DNA from: CAZYEI01 sp964646425
GTDB lineage: Bacteria; Bacillota_I; Bacilli_A; RFN20; JAISJY01
Direction: 5' to 3'
Length of the DNA stretch: 16,751 nucleotides
NCBI GenBank assembly: GCA_964646425.1
Contig: CAZYEI010000029.1
Coordinates: 1-16,751 of the forward strand
The notes beneath the pieces are model-generated. The model was given only the letters and a program-made list of their open reading frames with translations, did no database searches and was not told the DNA's origin. Shown in pieces: positions 1 through 7,296 of this stretch. The stretch's first letter is position 1. Every line of letters begins with the position of its first letter. A program made the position numbers and the translations under genes.

Positions 1-2583
1 GAGTGATGATAATCCCACGATAAGCGGTAATAACATTATTATTTCCATAATAAAGATTTTAATTACATCAAACTTGGTAGCACCTAATGACCTTAAAATA
101 CCAATTTCCTTATTCTTATCGATTATTATTCCACTAAAATAATAATATAAAAATGAAACTGCTAAAAATATCATTCCAATTGATATATAAGTAAATAAAG
201 TTGCACTTTTCGTAAGTTCTAAATCAGCATTAAATATCTCACTTTTTAATTCATAATCAATTAAATAATAATAGTAATTGTTTGATTTATGATATTCATC
301 CTCATAAGGTTCTACATAAAACTTTTTATTATCTAACTTAAGATACTTTATGTTAGTATTATAATTATTGGTTAATGGAACAAATGCATAGTTATATTTA
401 TATTCATTTGAAATATAGTCACTACTACATGATTCATATCTTTCAAATCTACTTTCAATATTCTGGAAAATTTTATTGCTAGCAATAATAACTTTATCAT
501 CTTCTGTAAGCGAAGGAAAAATCAAGTCACTATCATCATAAAATCCAACAATTTCAACATCCATGTCATATCCCAAACTAAAAAGATGCATTTTAGATTC
601 ATAGCCATTTTTTATAACATCATTCCATAAAGTAGTAACATATTTATTATAAAAATAACTATAAGAATATTCTTCTTGGTACTTATTAAATTTGTTTTCT
701 ATAATATAATTTTGATAAAACATATAATAATCAGATGCTTCTCCAAAATCTCTAACAAAATCATCTCTAATTAATTTATAATTTAATTCTGCAAAATTTT
801 TAATAAATAAATTTACATTATTTTCAATTTGACTTTGATTAATTACTCCAGTTTTAAATAACGGAAGTAAAATTTGATTTTCTGTTAATGCTGTTTTTTC
901 TTCATCAATCCAATATATTTTTAATTCATCTAATTTATTATAATTAATAATAAAATTAGCCAAAATGTTTTCAAAATAATAATCAATATATCCATTATTT
1001 CCAAGTTCAATATAGGCGTGTTTATCTTTGCTTTTAACTATTACACTTCCAACATTATTATGATAACTACCATATTTCAAAAATTCTTCATTATAAAAAT
1101 TATCATCCATAAATCCTACCCTAGTAAAAATAACATTAGTTAATATTCGACCACTACGAGTTCCTTCTCTCCCATAGTCACTATGTCTTGTATCGAGTAT
1201 TCCAACAATTTCAAAGGTACTTTTCTCAATGAAACTTTCTTTCATTTTTATTTTTTTACCAATGAGATCATCATAATTATTTATTGTAATAATTTCATTA
1301 TTTTCATTTCTATATCCAAATTTTTGAAATAATTCAAAGAAATATTTTGAGACAACAATTTCATTATCTTCAATATTTTTTTGAGGCAATTTTCCATATA
1401 AATTAAAGTTGTATCTTTTAAGAAAATCGTTGTTAATTTCTACAATCCCTTTATTAAAAGTTTCATACATATCTTTATTTTGTGTTTCAGAAGGGATTTC
1501 TCCAAAAAAATGATCAATTGAACTAGTGTAGCAATCATAAACTACATCTACTTTTTCGACACCTAATTGTTTTTCTAAGTTTTCAATTTCTTCATCAGTC
1601 ATATTTCTTCTAAATTCTTGCGTAATCTTTTCAAAATTATCATTTGCAAAATAGATGTCTTCATGATATCCAAAAGTCAAAACATTGTTATTTGATTTAT
1701 ACATCGATCTTATTGCTATATCATGAATATCATATGATGCATAAATACTCGCTACTGATAATATCGAAAATAATACTACGGAAATAATTACTGCAAGTGA
1801 TAATCTAAATGATTTTATTTTTAAATATGCCAAAGAAAGATTAAATGATTTTTTTAATGACAAATGATGTTTGTTTAAAACTAAATCATTTTTTTCATTA
1901 TTAATCTTTTCTTTTATTAAATCATCTTTTATTATTTCTCCATCTTTTAATTCAATAACTCTATCACCATATTCAAAGGCGAATTCTTTATCATGAGTTA
2001 CAACAATCACTAAATTATCGTTACTTATTTTTTTTAACAACTTAAATATTGACTCACCTGTTGCACTATCTAGAGATCCGGTTGGTTCATCACATAATAG
2101 TGCACGTGGTTTCTTAATTAAGGCTCTTGCAATTGCTACTCTTTGTTTTTGCCCGCCTGATAAGTGATTTATTCTGCGATTTGCTGTATTTTCAAGTTCT
2201 ACATCTTTTAAAACTTCTTCAATATCTTTTTTTGTTGCATTCTTATTTTGTAAATTTAAAGCAATTTCAATATTTTCACTCACAGAATAATTTTCTAATA
2301 AATTATATTCTTGAAAAACAAATCCAACATATTCATTGCGATATGACTCTTTTTCAGATTGTGTTAGATTTTTTAATGATTTATTGTCAACGATTATATC
2401 CCCTTCGGTAAAATCATCAAGTCCACTCAATATATTTAATAAAGTAGATTTGCCACTTCCAGATTTACCAACAATAAAAACTAAGCCTTTTGAGGGTAAT
2501 TTACATGAAAGATTATTAATAGCCATAACCTTTTCGCTTTTACTATCAGCATATATTTTTGTTAAATTCTTAATTTCAATCAT
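1..2583 (-). CDS. MacB/FtsX-type ABC transporter, ATPase fused to permease (partial, C-terminus off the left edge)
   Basis: The reading frame from the ATG at 2583 is open for 861 codons to base 1, so the 3' end is missing. Residues 1 to about 225 form an ABC ATPase: Walker A GKSGSGKST near residue 38, a Q-loop in VFQEYNLLENY, signature LSGGQKQR near 140, Walker B ALLCDEPTGSLD near 162 and the H-loop VTHD near 195. A membrane segment at about 262-286 follows, then about 500 residues that should lie outside the membrane, a second membrane segment near 790-815, and the FtsX-like cytoplasmic loop KNKEIGILRSLGATKFDVIK. ATPase-TM-large ectodomain-TM is the MacB layout; more TM segments are expected beyond the edge. 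Such transporters usually act mechanically on envelope lipoproteins, peptides or toxins rather than moving ions. The substrate cannot be told from sequence. The ribosome site AAGGAT overlaps the stop of the upstream small gene, 9 bases from the ATG, so the two are probably co-translated. Confidence 0.93.
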   Translation of the reverse strand, partial: MIEIKNLTKIYADSKSEKVMAINNLSCKLPSKGLVFIVGKSGSGKSTLLNILSGLDDFTEGDIIVDNKSLKNLTQSEKESYRNEYVGFVFQEYNLLENYSVSENIEIALNLQNKNATKKDIEEVLKDVELENTANRRINHLSGGQKQRVAIARALIKKPRALLCDEPTGSLDSATGESIFKLLKKISNDNLVIVVTHDKEFAFEYGDRVIELKDGEIIKDDLIKEKINNEKNDLVLNKHHLSLKKSFNLSLAYLKIKSFRLSLAVIISVVLFSILSVASIYASYDIHDIAIRSMYKSNNNVLTFGYHEDIYFANDNFEKITQEFRRNMTDEEIENLEKQLGVEKVDVVYDCYTSSIDHFFGEIPSETQNKDMYETFNKGIVEINNDFLKRYNFNLYGKLPQKNIEDNEIVVSKYFFELFQKFGYRNENNEIITINNYDDLIGKKIKMKESFIEKSTFEIVGILDTRHSDYGREGTRSGRILTNVIFTRVGFMDDNFYNEEFLKYGSYHNNVGSVIVKSKDKHAYIELGNNGYIDYYFENILANFIINYNKLDELKIYWIDEEKTALTENQILLPLFKTGVINQSQIENNVNLFIKNFAELNYKLIRDDFVRDFGEASDYYMFYQNYIIENKFNKYQEEYSYSYFYNKYVTTLWNDVIKNGYESKMHLFSLGYDMDVEIVGFYDDSDLIFPSLTEDDKVIIASNKIFQNIESRFERYESCSSDYISNEYKYNYAFVPLTNNYNTNIKYLKLDNKKFYVEPYEDEYHKSNNYYYYLIDYELKSEIFNADLELTKSATLFTYISIGMIFLAVSFLYYYFSGIIIDKNKEIGILRSLGATKFDVIKIFIMEIIMLLPLIVGLSSL

Positions 2584-2595
2584 CGTAAAATATCC

Positions 2596-2994
2596 TTATT
2601 TTTTATATTGTATGTGTACTTTTAAATTTTTATTTTTCCAAGTATCTTCACCCTCACCACTTGCACCATATCGTATTACAAGCAATTTACTTTCACTAAA
2701 ATCTTCTAAAGATAAATTAGCAGTAAAAACATCATATGAACCTGTAATAGTAGAAGAATAACCCAGTGATGTCGAAAATGAATTAGTGACAATCGATTTT
2801 GAAATGGTTTTATTTTCAATATAGCCGTTAACAAAAATTGGCAAACCATCTTTTAATTCACTCAAATCTAGATATTCACTTTTCACAGCATTAATTGCAT
2901 ATCCTCCTAATCCTACTGTAGAAGATACTTCACTATTTGCTGAAGCACTAACTTTTATGTTTTGCACTTTATTAAACAATGATGATAAAATCAA
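2596..2994 (-). CDS. Small putative secreted protein, start codon uncertain or damaged
   Basis: I do not recognise this family. The frame gives 132 residues from a TTG at 2994 and continues upstream without a canonical start as far as a TAA at about 3019. That upstream stretch reads KTLLLCFLILSSLF, a good hydrophobic signal-peptide core, followed by the possible cleavage region KVSASA. A good ribosome site (AAAGGAG, around 3029-3035) lies about 8 bases before an ATA in a different frame, exactly where an ATG would be expected, and about 34 bases from the TTG, which is too far. The mature part is rich in Ser, Thr and beta-forming residues and ends KVHIQYKK, which suggests a small exported beta-rich domain (inference). 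It sits 12 bases upstream of the ABC transporter in the same unit and might be that transporter's client or partner. The coding frame is likely real; whether the gene still works is open. Confidence 0.6.
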   Translation of the reverse strand: MILSSLFNKVQNIKVSASANSEVSSTVGLGGYAINAVKSEYLDLSELKDGLPIFVNGYIENKTISKSIVTNSFSTSLGYSSTITGSYDVFTANLSLEDFSESKLLVIRYGASGEGEDTWKNKNLKVHIQYKK

Positions 2995-3052
2995 AAAACA
3001 TAATAATAAAGTTTTTTATGATTTTTACTCCTTTTGCATCAAACACACATTA

Positions 3053-3081
3053 AATATACATAATTCAAAAAGCATTGTCAA
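3053..3081 (-). promoter_or_regulatory. Sigma-A promoter for the small secreted protein and ABC transporter
   Basis: Read on the minus strand, a perfect -35 box TTGACA (3081-3076) is followed by a 17-base spacer and the -10 box TATATT (3058-3053). Transcription should begin near 3046, leaving a short leader before the ribosome site at 3029-3035. A terminator lies immediately upstream, so this is an independent unit. Confidence 0.82.
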
Positions 3082-3103
3082 TAGTTGTAATATGTTTTTT
3101 TGT

Positions 3104-3136
3104 ACAAAAAAAGATATCACTATTTAGTGATATCTT
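3104..3136 (-). terminator. Intrinsic terminator of the RDD-deoD-NERD unit
   Basis: A 10-base perfect stem (AAGATATCAC at 3111-3120 with GTGATATCTT at 3127-3136) surrounds a 6-base loop and is followed on the minus strand by a T-run at about 3105-3112. It lies about 100 bases past the NERD-like stop codon. The bases between (3137-3236) hold no gene I can support. Confidence 0.85.
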
Positions 3137-3236
3137 AATAACTATATATCTAAATTATCACAGTATCATTTTCTTAGCACATTTTCATAAAACACTACAA
3201 TTATTTAAAAATTTTTTAAATCAACCCTGCTATAAT

Positions 3237-3881
3237 TTAGAGTCCCTTATTTTTCATACTATTTTTTGATGTTTGATATAAGAACAAGGCCATTTTTTCA
3301 ACTTCTTCAGGTAAAAAATCGTTGTAGGGACTTTTTTTCTCCTGCTTTAATATATCATGTTCAATTTTTTCGAAATTAGTTAATATTTTATGAGAATCAT
3401 TAAGTTTTACCTCTTTGATAAAAGCAGTTTTAGAAAAGCAAACGACATTAACAAAATTATTAATATCCATATTTGTTATTTTAGCCACTGTTGCCATTCT
3501 AATATCATTCGATTTAAAAGGATTTGAAAAATACTTTGCCTCTTTTGTAGAACGTACTATCCACTTAGCATCACTTTCAACTCCAGAAATATTTCCATAA
3601 AGAATTCTTTGTGAAATTACATAAATATATTTATCTGCTAAGATTAAATCATCAATTTTAATTCTCTTTCCATCTTGTGTAGGTAATATCAAATTTGTTA
3701 ACAATATATAATCATGATTTTTACAAAATTTTTTTAATTTTGAATGTAATATATTAGTTTTTCTAATATGCGTTACTAATTCTTCGATTTGATCTTTAAA
3801 TAGATAACAAATAGAGAAAATAACTAATAATACTATTATAATCATCACAATTATAGAAGGTGTAATATATATACTAAGCAA
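3237..3881 (-). CDS. Membrane-anchored NERD-like protein with altered nuclease residues
   Basis: The 214-residue product has one N-terminal membrane segment (about residues 10-28) and a basic, cytoplasmic remainder. Residues 57-125 follow the NERD (nuclease-related) domain pattern: a short N-terminal strand, then GKRIKIDDLILADKYIYVIS, NISG, a Trp at 107 and the NPFKSN motif at 120-125. In typical NERD proteins the Asp of the IDH-like motif is followed by an ExK in the next strand. Here Asp77 is kept but the ExK positions read Ser90-Gln-Arg92, so classical catalysis is doubtful. The start is probably TTG at 3881, overlapping the deoD stop by 8 bases; a GTG or ATG about 12 codons later is possible, and no strong ribosome site decides it. 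It is last in an operon with RDD and deoD. The family assignment rests on motif recognition only. Confidence 0.8.
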   Translation of the reverse strand: MLSIYITPSIIVMIIIVLLVIFSICYLFKDQIEELVTHIRKTNILHSKLKKFCKNHDYILLTNLILPTQDGKRIKIDDLILADKYIYVISQRILYGNISGVESDAKWIVRSTKEAKYFSNPFKSNDIRMATVAKITNMDINNFVNVVCFSKTAFIKEVKLNDSHKILTNFEKIEHDILKQEKKSPYNDFLPEEVEKMALFLYQTSKNSMKNKGL

Positions 3882-4575
3882 TTTCTAAAGCAATCTCCAT
3901 CATAGCTAAGAATGTATTTTGTCTTTCTTCTGCTGTTGTAATTTCTTTACAAACAAATGAATCAGAAACAGTTAAAATTGTTAATGCTTCTTTCTTTAAT
4001 TTAGCAGCAGTACAATATAGTGCATAACTTTCCATATCGACAGCTAACACTCCCATATCAGCCCATTTTTTCCAAGATTCATTATCTTCATTATAAAATA
4101 CATCACTAGCTAATACATTACCTACATGAAAAGGCATATTTTTTTCTCTCGCAACTTTTACTGCACCTTCAATTAATGAATATGTTCCTAAAGCACTAAA
4201 TGTTCCAGGTAAGCGATATTGATGAGCAAAATTTGAATCAGTACAAGATCCTTGAGCAATAATCACATCACGAATTTTTGCTTCTTTAACATAAGCACCA
4301 CAAGAACCTACACGAATAATTCTTTTTACGCCATATTGAGAATATAACTCATGACAGTAAATACCAATCGAAGGCATTCCCATACCTGAACCCATAACAC
4401 TTACTTTTTTCCCCTTGTATGTTCCTGTATAAGCAAACATATTTCTAACGCCATTTACTTGAACAACATTTTCTAAAAATGTTTCAGCAATAAATTTTGC
4501 TCTAAGTGGGTCTCCTGGCATTAAGACTGTTTCTGCAAAATCTCCAAGTTTTGCTTGATTGTGTGGTGTTGACAT
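3874..4575 (-). CDS. deoD: Purine nucleoside phosphorylase, DeoD type
   Basis: The enzyme splits purine (deoxy)ribonucleosides with phosphate to give free base and (deoxy)ribose 1-phosphate, in cytoplasmic purine salvage. The 233-residue length is right for the hexameric bacterial PNP family. Visible motifs are PHN at 4-6, GDPLRAK at 21-27 (phosphate binding), GSGMGMPSIGIY at 62-73, VGSCGA at 89-94, the ribose-binding VDMES at 179-183, and SDS at 204-206, whose Asp matches the catalytic Asp204 of the E. coli enzyme. The start is secure: AGGAGGAA precedes the ATG at normal distance and lies inside the last codons of the RDD gene, so translation is probably coupled. The gene ends in TAG. No other nucleoside-catabolism gene is visible beside it. 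Confidence 0.97.
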   Translation of the reverse strand: MSTPHNQAKLGDFAETVLMPGDPLRAKFIAETFLENVVQVNGVRNMFAYTGTYKGKKVSVMGSGMGMPSIGIYCHELYSQYGVKRIIRVGSCGAYVKEAKIRDVIIAQGSCTDSNFAHQYRLPGTFSALGTYSLIEGAVKVAREKNMPFHVGNVLASDVFYNEDNESWKKWADMGVLAVDMESYALYCTAAKLKKEALTILTVSDSFVCKEITTAEERQNTFLAMMEIALEIA

Positions 4576-4577
4576 AC

Positions 4578-5057
4578 TTATTCCTCCTTAATTGTATTAT
4601 TTGTAATATCTATAACCATCGTTTTAGCAAAAATATCTCCAATAGCTCTCCTATCATCACGATATAACATTAGCATATATGAAGCAAAGTTTGCTAAAAA
4701 TACATTAACAAAATTTAATAATAATTTTCCTAAAATTTCTCTAATAAACAGACTAGAAAATGTAATGTCAGAGCCATCTATCATTACAACTTTTATTCTA
4801 AACAACTTCTTACCAATTGTTTGGCCATTTAATAAATATTGAATAACAGTAAAATAAGAACAAACAAGAAGAACATTAATAAAAGTGACACGATAAAAAT
4901 GAATAGCTGTATTTAAATCCATCTCTAGAATACCTTTACCAAATAAAAAAAGCAAATCAAAAGAAAAAATAAAATAAATTAAAAACATTGCAATAGCAGT
5001 AATCGTAAAATCAATCATATATGCTGCTAAGCGATTTAATGGACGTGCAGTTTTCAT
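4578..5057 (-). CDS. RDD family membrane protein
   Basis: The 159-residue protein begins MKTARPLNRL and has about three hydrophobic membrane segments (near residues 12-36, 56-76 and 108-132). It carries the RDD-family signs: Arg and Asp in the first helix region (RLAAYMID), GQTIGKKLFRIKV at 78-90 after the second helix, and YRDDRRAIGD at 132-141 near the end. The family is widespread in Bacilli, and a few members have been linked to ion or compatible-solute exchange; the role here is unknown. The frame could extend to an ATG at 5126, but the promoter lies inside that extension and AAAGGAGG sits 7 bases before the ATG at 5057, so the shorter form is chosen. It is first in the operon, and its last codons hold the deoD ribosome site. 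Confidence 0.92.
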   Translation of the reverse strand: MKTARPLNRLAAYMIDFTITAIAMFLIYFIFSFDLLFLFGKGILEMDLNTAIHFYRVTFINVLLVCSYFTVIQYLLNGQTIGKKLFRIKVVMIDGSDITFSSLFIREILGKLLLNFVNVFLANFASYMLMLYRDDRRAIGDIFAKTMVIDITNNTIKEE

Positions 5058-5084
5058 TATTTTTCCTCCTTTTTTACTATTTTT

Positions 5085-5113
5085 ATTATAGCGTTTCTTT
5101 AAAATATTTACAA
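5085..5113 (-). promoter_or_regulatory. Sigma-A promoter of the RDD-deoD-NERD unit
   Basis: On the minus strand, TTGTAA (5113-5108) and a perfect TATAAT (5090-5085) are 17 bases apart. Transcription would begin near 5078, about 20 bases before the RDD start codon. This position rules out the longer RDD reading frame. Confidence 0.82.
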
Positions 5114-5196
5114 GAAGGAATGACATTCATACTCTTTATTTTTTTATTCTAATATTGTTTGAATTAAAATCTTAAACATATAAATATATTTATATG

Positions 5197-5232
5197 AAAA
5201 GACTTTTATCTATGCTCACTTAGATAAAAGTC
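5197..5232 (-). terminator. Intrinsic terminator after ligA
   Basis: A perfect 12-base stem (GACTTTTATCTA at 5201-5212 with its complement at 5221-5232) encloses an 8-base loop. Read on the minus strand it is followed by TTTTCATAT, a short T-tract, so termination may be incomplete. It lies about 45 bases past the ligA stop. Confidence 0.75.
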
Positions 5233-5278
5233 TACATTTTAAACTAATCTTTATTTTTAAGTTAGAATTAAAATACTA

Positions 5279-7282
5279 TTATTCTTTAATCAAAGATAAA
5301 AATTCATTTTCTTCAATTACTCTTATTCCTAATTTATTGGCTTTATCAAGCTTTGAACCGGCATCAGTTCCACATATTAAATAAGTAGTATTTTTAGATA
5401 CACTGCTTCCAACATTTGCTCCTAACATTTCTAATAAATTAGTAGCTTCTTTTCTTGACATACTTGAAAGCGTTCCTGTAATAACAACACTTGCATCATA
5501 AAATATCGTTTCTCTAAATTGCGAAGCAGATTCATCTATATAAGTGAAATTAACTCCCACATTCCTTAATTCCTCAATAATATTCTTGTTTATTGGATCA
5601 GCAAAATAATCAACAATACTTTTAGCAATTATCTCACCAATATCTTTAATCATAGTTAAACTTTCTAATGATGTATCCATTAATGCATCCAAAGTTTTAA
5701 ATTTTTTAGCAAGAATTTTTGCAGTTTTTTCACCAATTTCATTTATTCCCAAAGCAAATAATAATCTCTCTAGGGAATTTTGTTTGCTTTTTTCAATAGC
5801 ATTCAAAAGCTTTCTTACTGATAATTCTCCCATTCCCTCAATATTTTCTAAATACTCTTTATGTTTATATAATTTATAAATATCTGAAACATTATGAATT
5901 AATCCCAGATTATAAAGATTTTCAATGTTTTTTTCTCCAAGACCATCAATATTCATCATATTTCGAGCCGAAAAATGAATCAATGATTCAACTACTCTTC
6001 CTTCACAATGAAGATTATCACAATAATGGGCAACTTCTCCTTCATGTCTTAATAGTAGACTACCACAAATTGGGCATGTAGATGGCATATTAAATCTCTT
6101 TTCACTGCCATTTCTTCTATCAACAAGTGGCTTAACAACTTCAGGAATAACATCCCCTGCTTTTCTAATTATCACATAATCTCCAATTCTTACATCCTTG
6201 TTTAAAACAAAATCCTCATTATGCAATGTAGCTCTAGAAATAGTAGAACCAGCCACTCTAACTGGTTCTAAGTCAGCATTTGGAGTTATTTTTCCTGTTC
6301 TACCAACAGTAATAAAAATATCTTTTAATCTTGTAACAACCTCTTCTGCTGGAAATTTATATGCAATTGCAAATTTTGGTGTTTTTGCTGTCCATCCGAT
6401 TAATTCATGCTTACGCATATCATTTACTTTAATCACAATTCCATCAATGTCATAAGGCAATGTATTTCTAATTTGGCTTATTTCGTTTATGTATGCAATT
6501 ACATCTTCAATCGTAGCACATTTACGATAATAAGGATTAATTGTAAATCCTTGATTTTTCATCCATTCAAGCGATTCTATTTGTTCATTTACATCATATT
6601 TTTCAGGTTCTACTAATGTGTAAATAAATGTTTCTAAATTACGTTTAGCGGCAACTTTAGAGTCTAATTGTCTTAATGATCCTGCTGCAGCATTTCTACA
6701 ATTTGCAAAAAGGGGTTCGTTTATTTCTTTTTTTTCTTTATTAAGTTTTTCGAGCGTATCTTTAGACATATAACATTCGCCACGAACTTCCAAAATTCCA
6801 TTATATGGTATTTTTAATGGCACTTGCTGAATTGTTTTTACATTATGAGTTACATCTTCACCAACATTACCATCGCCTCTAGTAGCACCATATTGTAATT
6901 CACCATTGTCATAATATAAAGATAACGATAAGCCATCTATTTTTAATTCACAATCATATTCAACATTATTATTTTCTAATACTTCTACAATTCTACGATC
7001 AAAATCTCTTAAGTCACTTTCATTAAAAGCATTAGCAAGTGATAGCATCGGAGTTCTATGTGTAATTTTTTTAAATTGTTCTAATACTTTACCACCAACT
7101 CTTTGAGATGGAGAACTTTTGTTATCAATTTCAGGATGAGCATTTTCAAGAGCAATTAATTCTTGCATATATCTATCATACTCTTGGTCGCTCAAACTAG
7201 GATTATCTAAAACATAATATTCATAATTAAGTTTTTCAATAATCTCACGCAATTCATATATTCTTTTTATTTCACTTTCCAT
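5279..7282 (-). CDS. ligA: NAD-dependent DNA ligase LigA
   Basis: The enzyme seals nicks in duplex DNA using NAD+, joining Okazaki fragments and finishing repair. The 667-residue product has the full family layout: an N-terminal Ia domain (about 1-65) with the EYYVLDNPSLSDQEYD region, the nucleotidyltransferase with catalytic Lys114 in KIDG, an OB fold around 320-390, a four-Cys zinc finger (Cys403, 406, 421, 426), helix-hairpin-helix repeats (about 430-580) and a C-terminal BRCT domain (about 590-667). The start is taken at 7282, where GGGAGG stands 7 bases upstream. An in-frame ATG five codons earlier overlaps the pcrA stop as TAATG but has no clear ribosome site. It is the second gene of a pcrA-ligA unit, an order conserved in many Firmicutes. 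Nothing is missing from the catalytic set. Confidence 0.98.
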   Translation of the reverse strand: MESEIKRIYELREIIEKLNYEYYVLDNPSLSDQEYDRYMQELIALENAHPEIDNKSSPSQRVGGKVLEQFKKITHRTPMLSLANAFNESDLRDFDRRIVEVLENNNVEYDCELKIDGLSLSLYYDNGELQYGATRGDGNVGEDVTHNVKTIQQVPLKIPYNGILEVRGECYMSKDTLEKLNKEKKEINEPLFANCRNAAAGSLRQLDSKVAAKRNLETFIYTLVEPEKYDVNEQIESLEWMKNQGFTINPYYRKCATIEDVIAYINEISQIRNTLPYDIDGIVIKVNDMRKHELIGWTAKTPKFAIAYKFPAEEVVTRLKDIFITVGRTGKITPNADLEPVRVAGSTISRATLHNEDFVLNKDVRIGDYVIIRKAGDVIPEVVKPLVDRRNGSEKRFNMPSTCPICGSLLLRHEGEVAHYCDNLHCEGRVVESLIHFSARNMMNIDGLGEKNIENLYNLGLIHNVSDIYKLYKHKEYLENIEGMGELSVRKLLNAIEKSKQNSLERLLFALGINEIGEKTAKILAKKFKTLDALMDTSLESLTMIKDIGEIIAKSIVDYFADPINKNIIEELRNVGVNFTYIDESASQFRETIFYDASVVITGTLSSMSRKEATNLLEMLGANVGSSVSKNTTYLICGTDAGSKLDKANKLGIRVIEENEFLSLIKE

Positions 7283-7296
7283 ATGAATTCCTCCCA

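Noticed and set aside
2336..2761. Plus-strand reading frame of 141 codons
   Set aside because: It lies opposite the ATPase start and the small secreted protein, has no ribosome site, and its sequence is the antisense of conserved ABC motifs.
3003..3020. Slippery A AAA AAC heptamer as a programmed -1 frameshift site for the secreted protein gene
   Set aside because: A -1 shift from the ATA frame leads to a nearby TGA; the secreted protein lies in the +1 frame, so this signal would not produce it.
3203..3221. A/T inverted repeat after the NERD-like stop codon as an extra terminator
   Set aside because: The arms have only A-T pairs and almost no loop, and the real terminator with a T-tract lies at 3104-3136.
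3075..3269. Plus-strand reading frame of 64 codons across the terminator and the end of the NERD-like gene
   Set aside because: It runs through the stem-loop at 3111-3136 and has no ribosome site; the residues are typical of AT-rich chance translation.
5058..5126. N-terminal extension of the RDD protein
   Set aside because: The extension contains the promoter boxes and the ribosome site of the shorter form, and its residues do not look like an RDD N-terminus.
6198..6616. Two plus-strand reading frames inside ligA
   Set aside because: Both are antisense to highly conserved ligase sequence and have no start signals.
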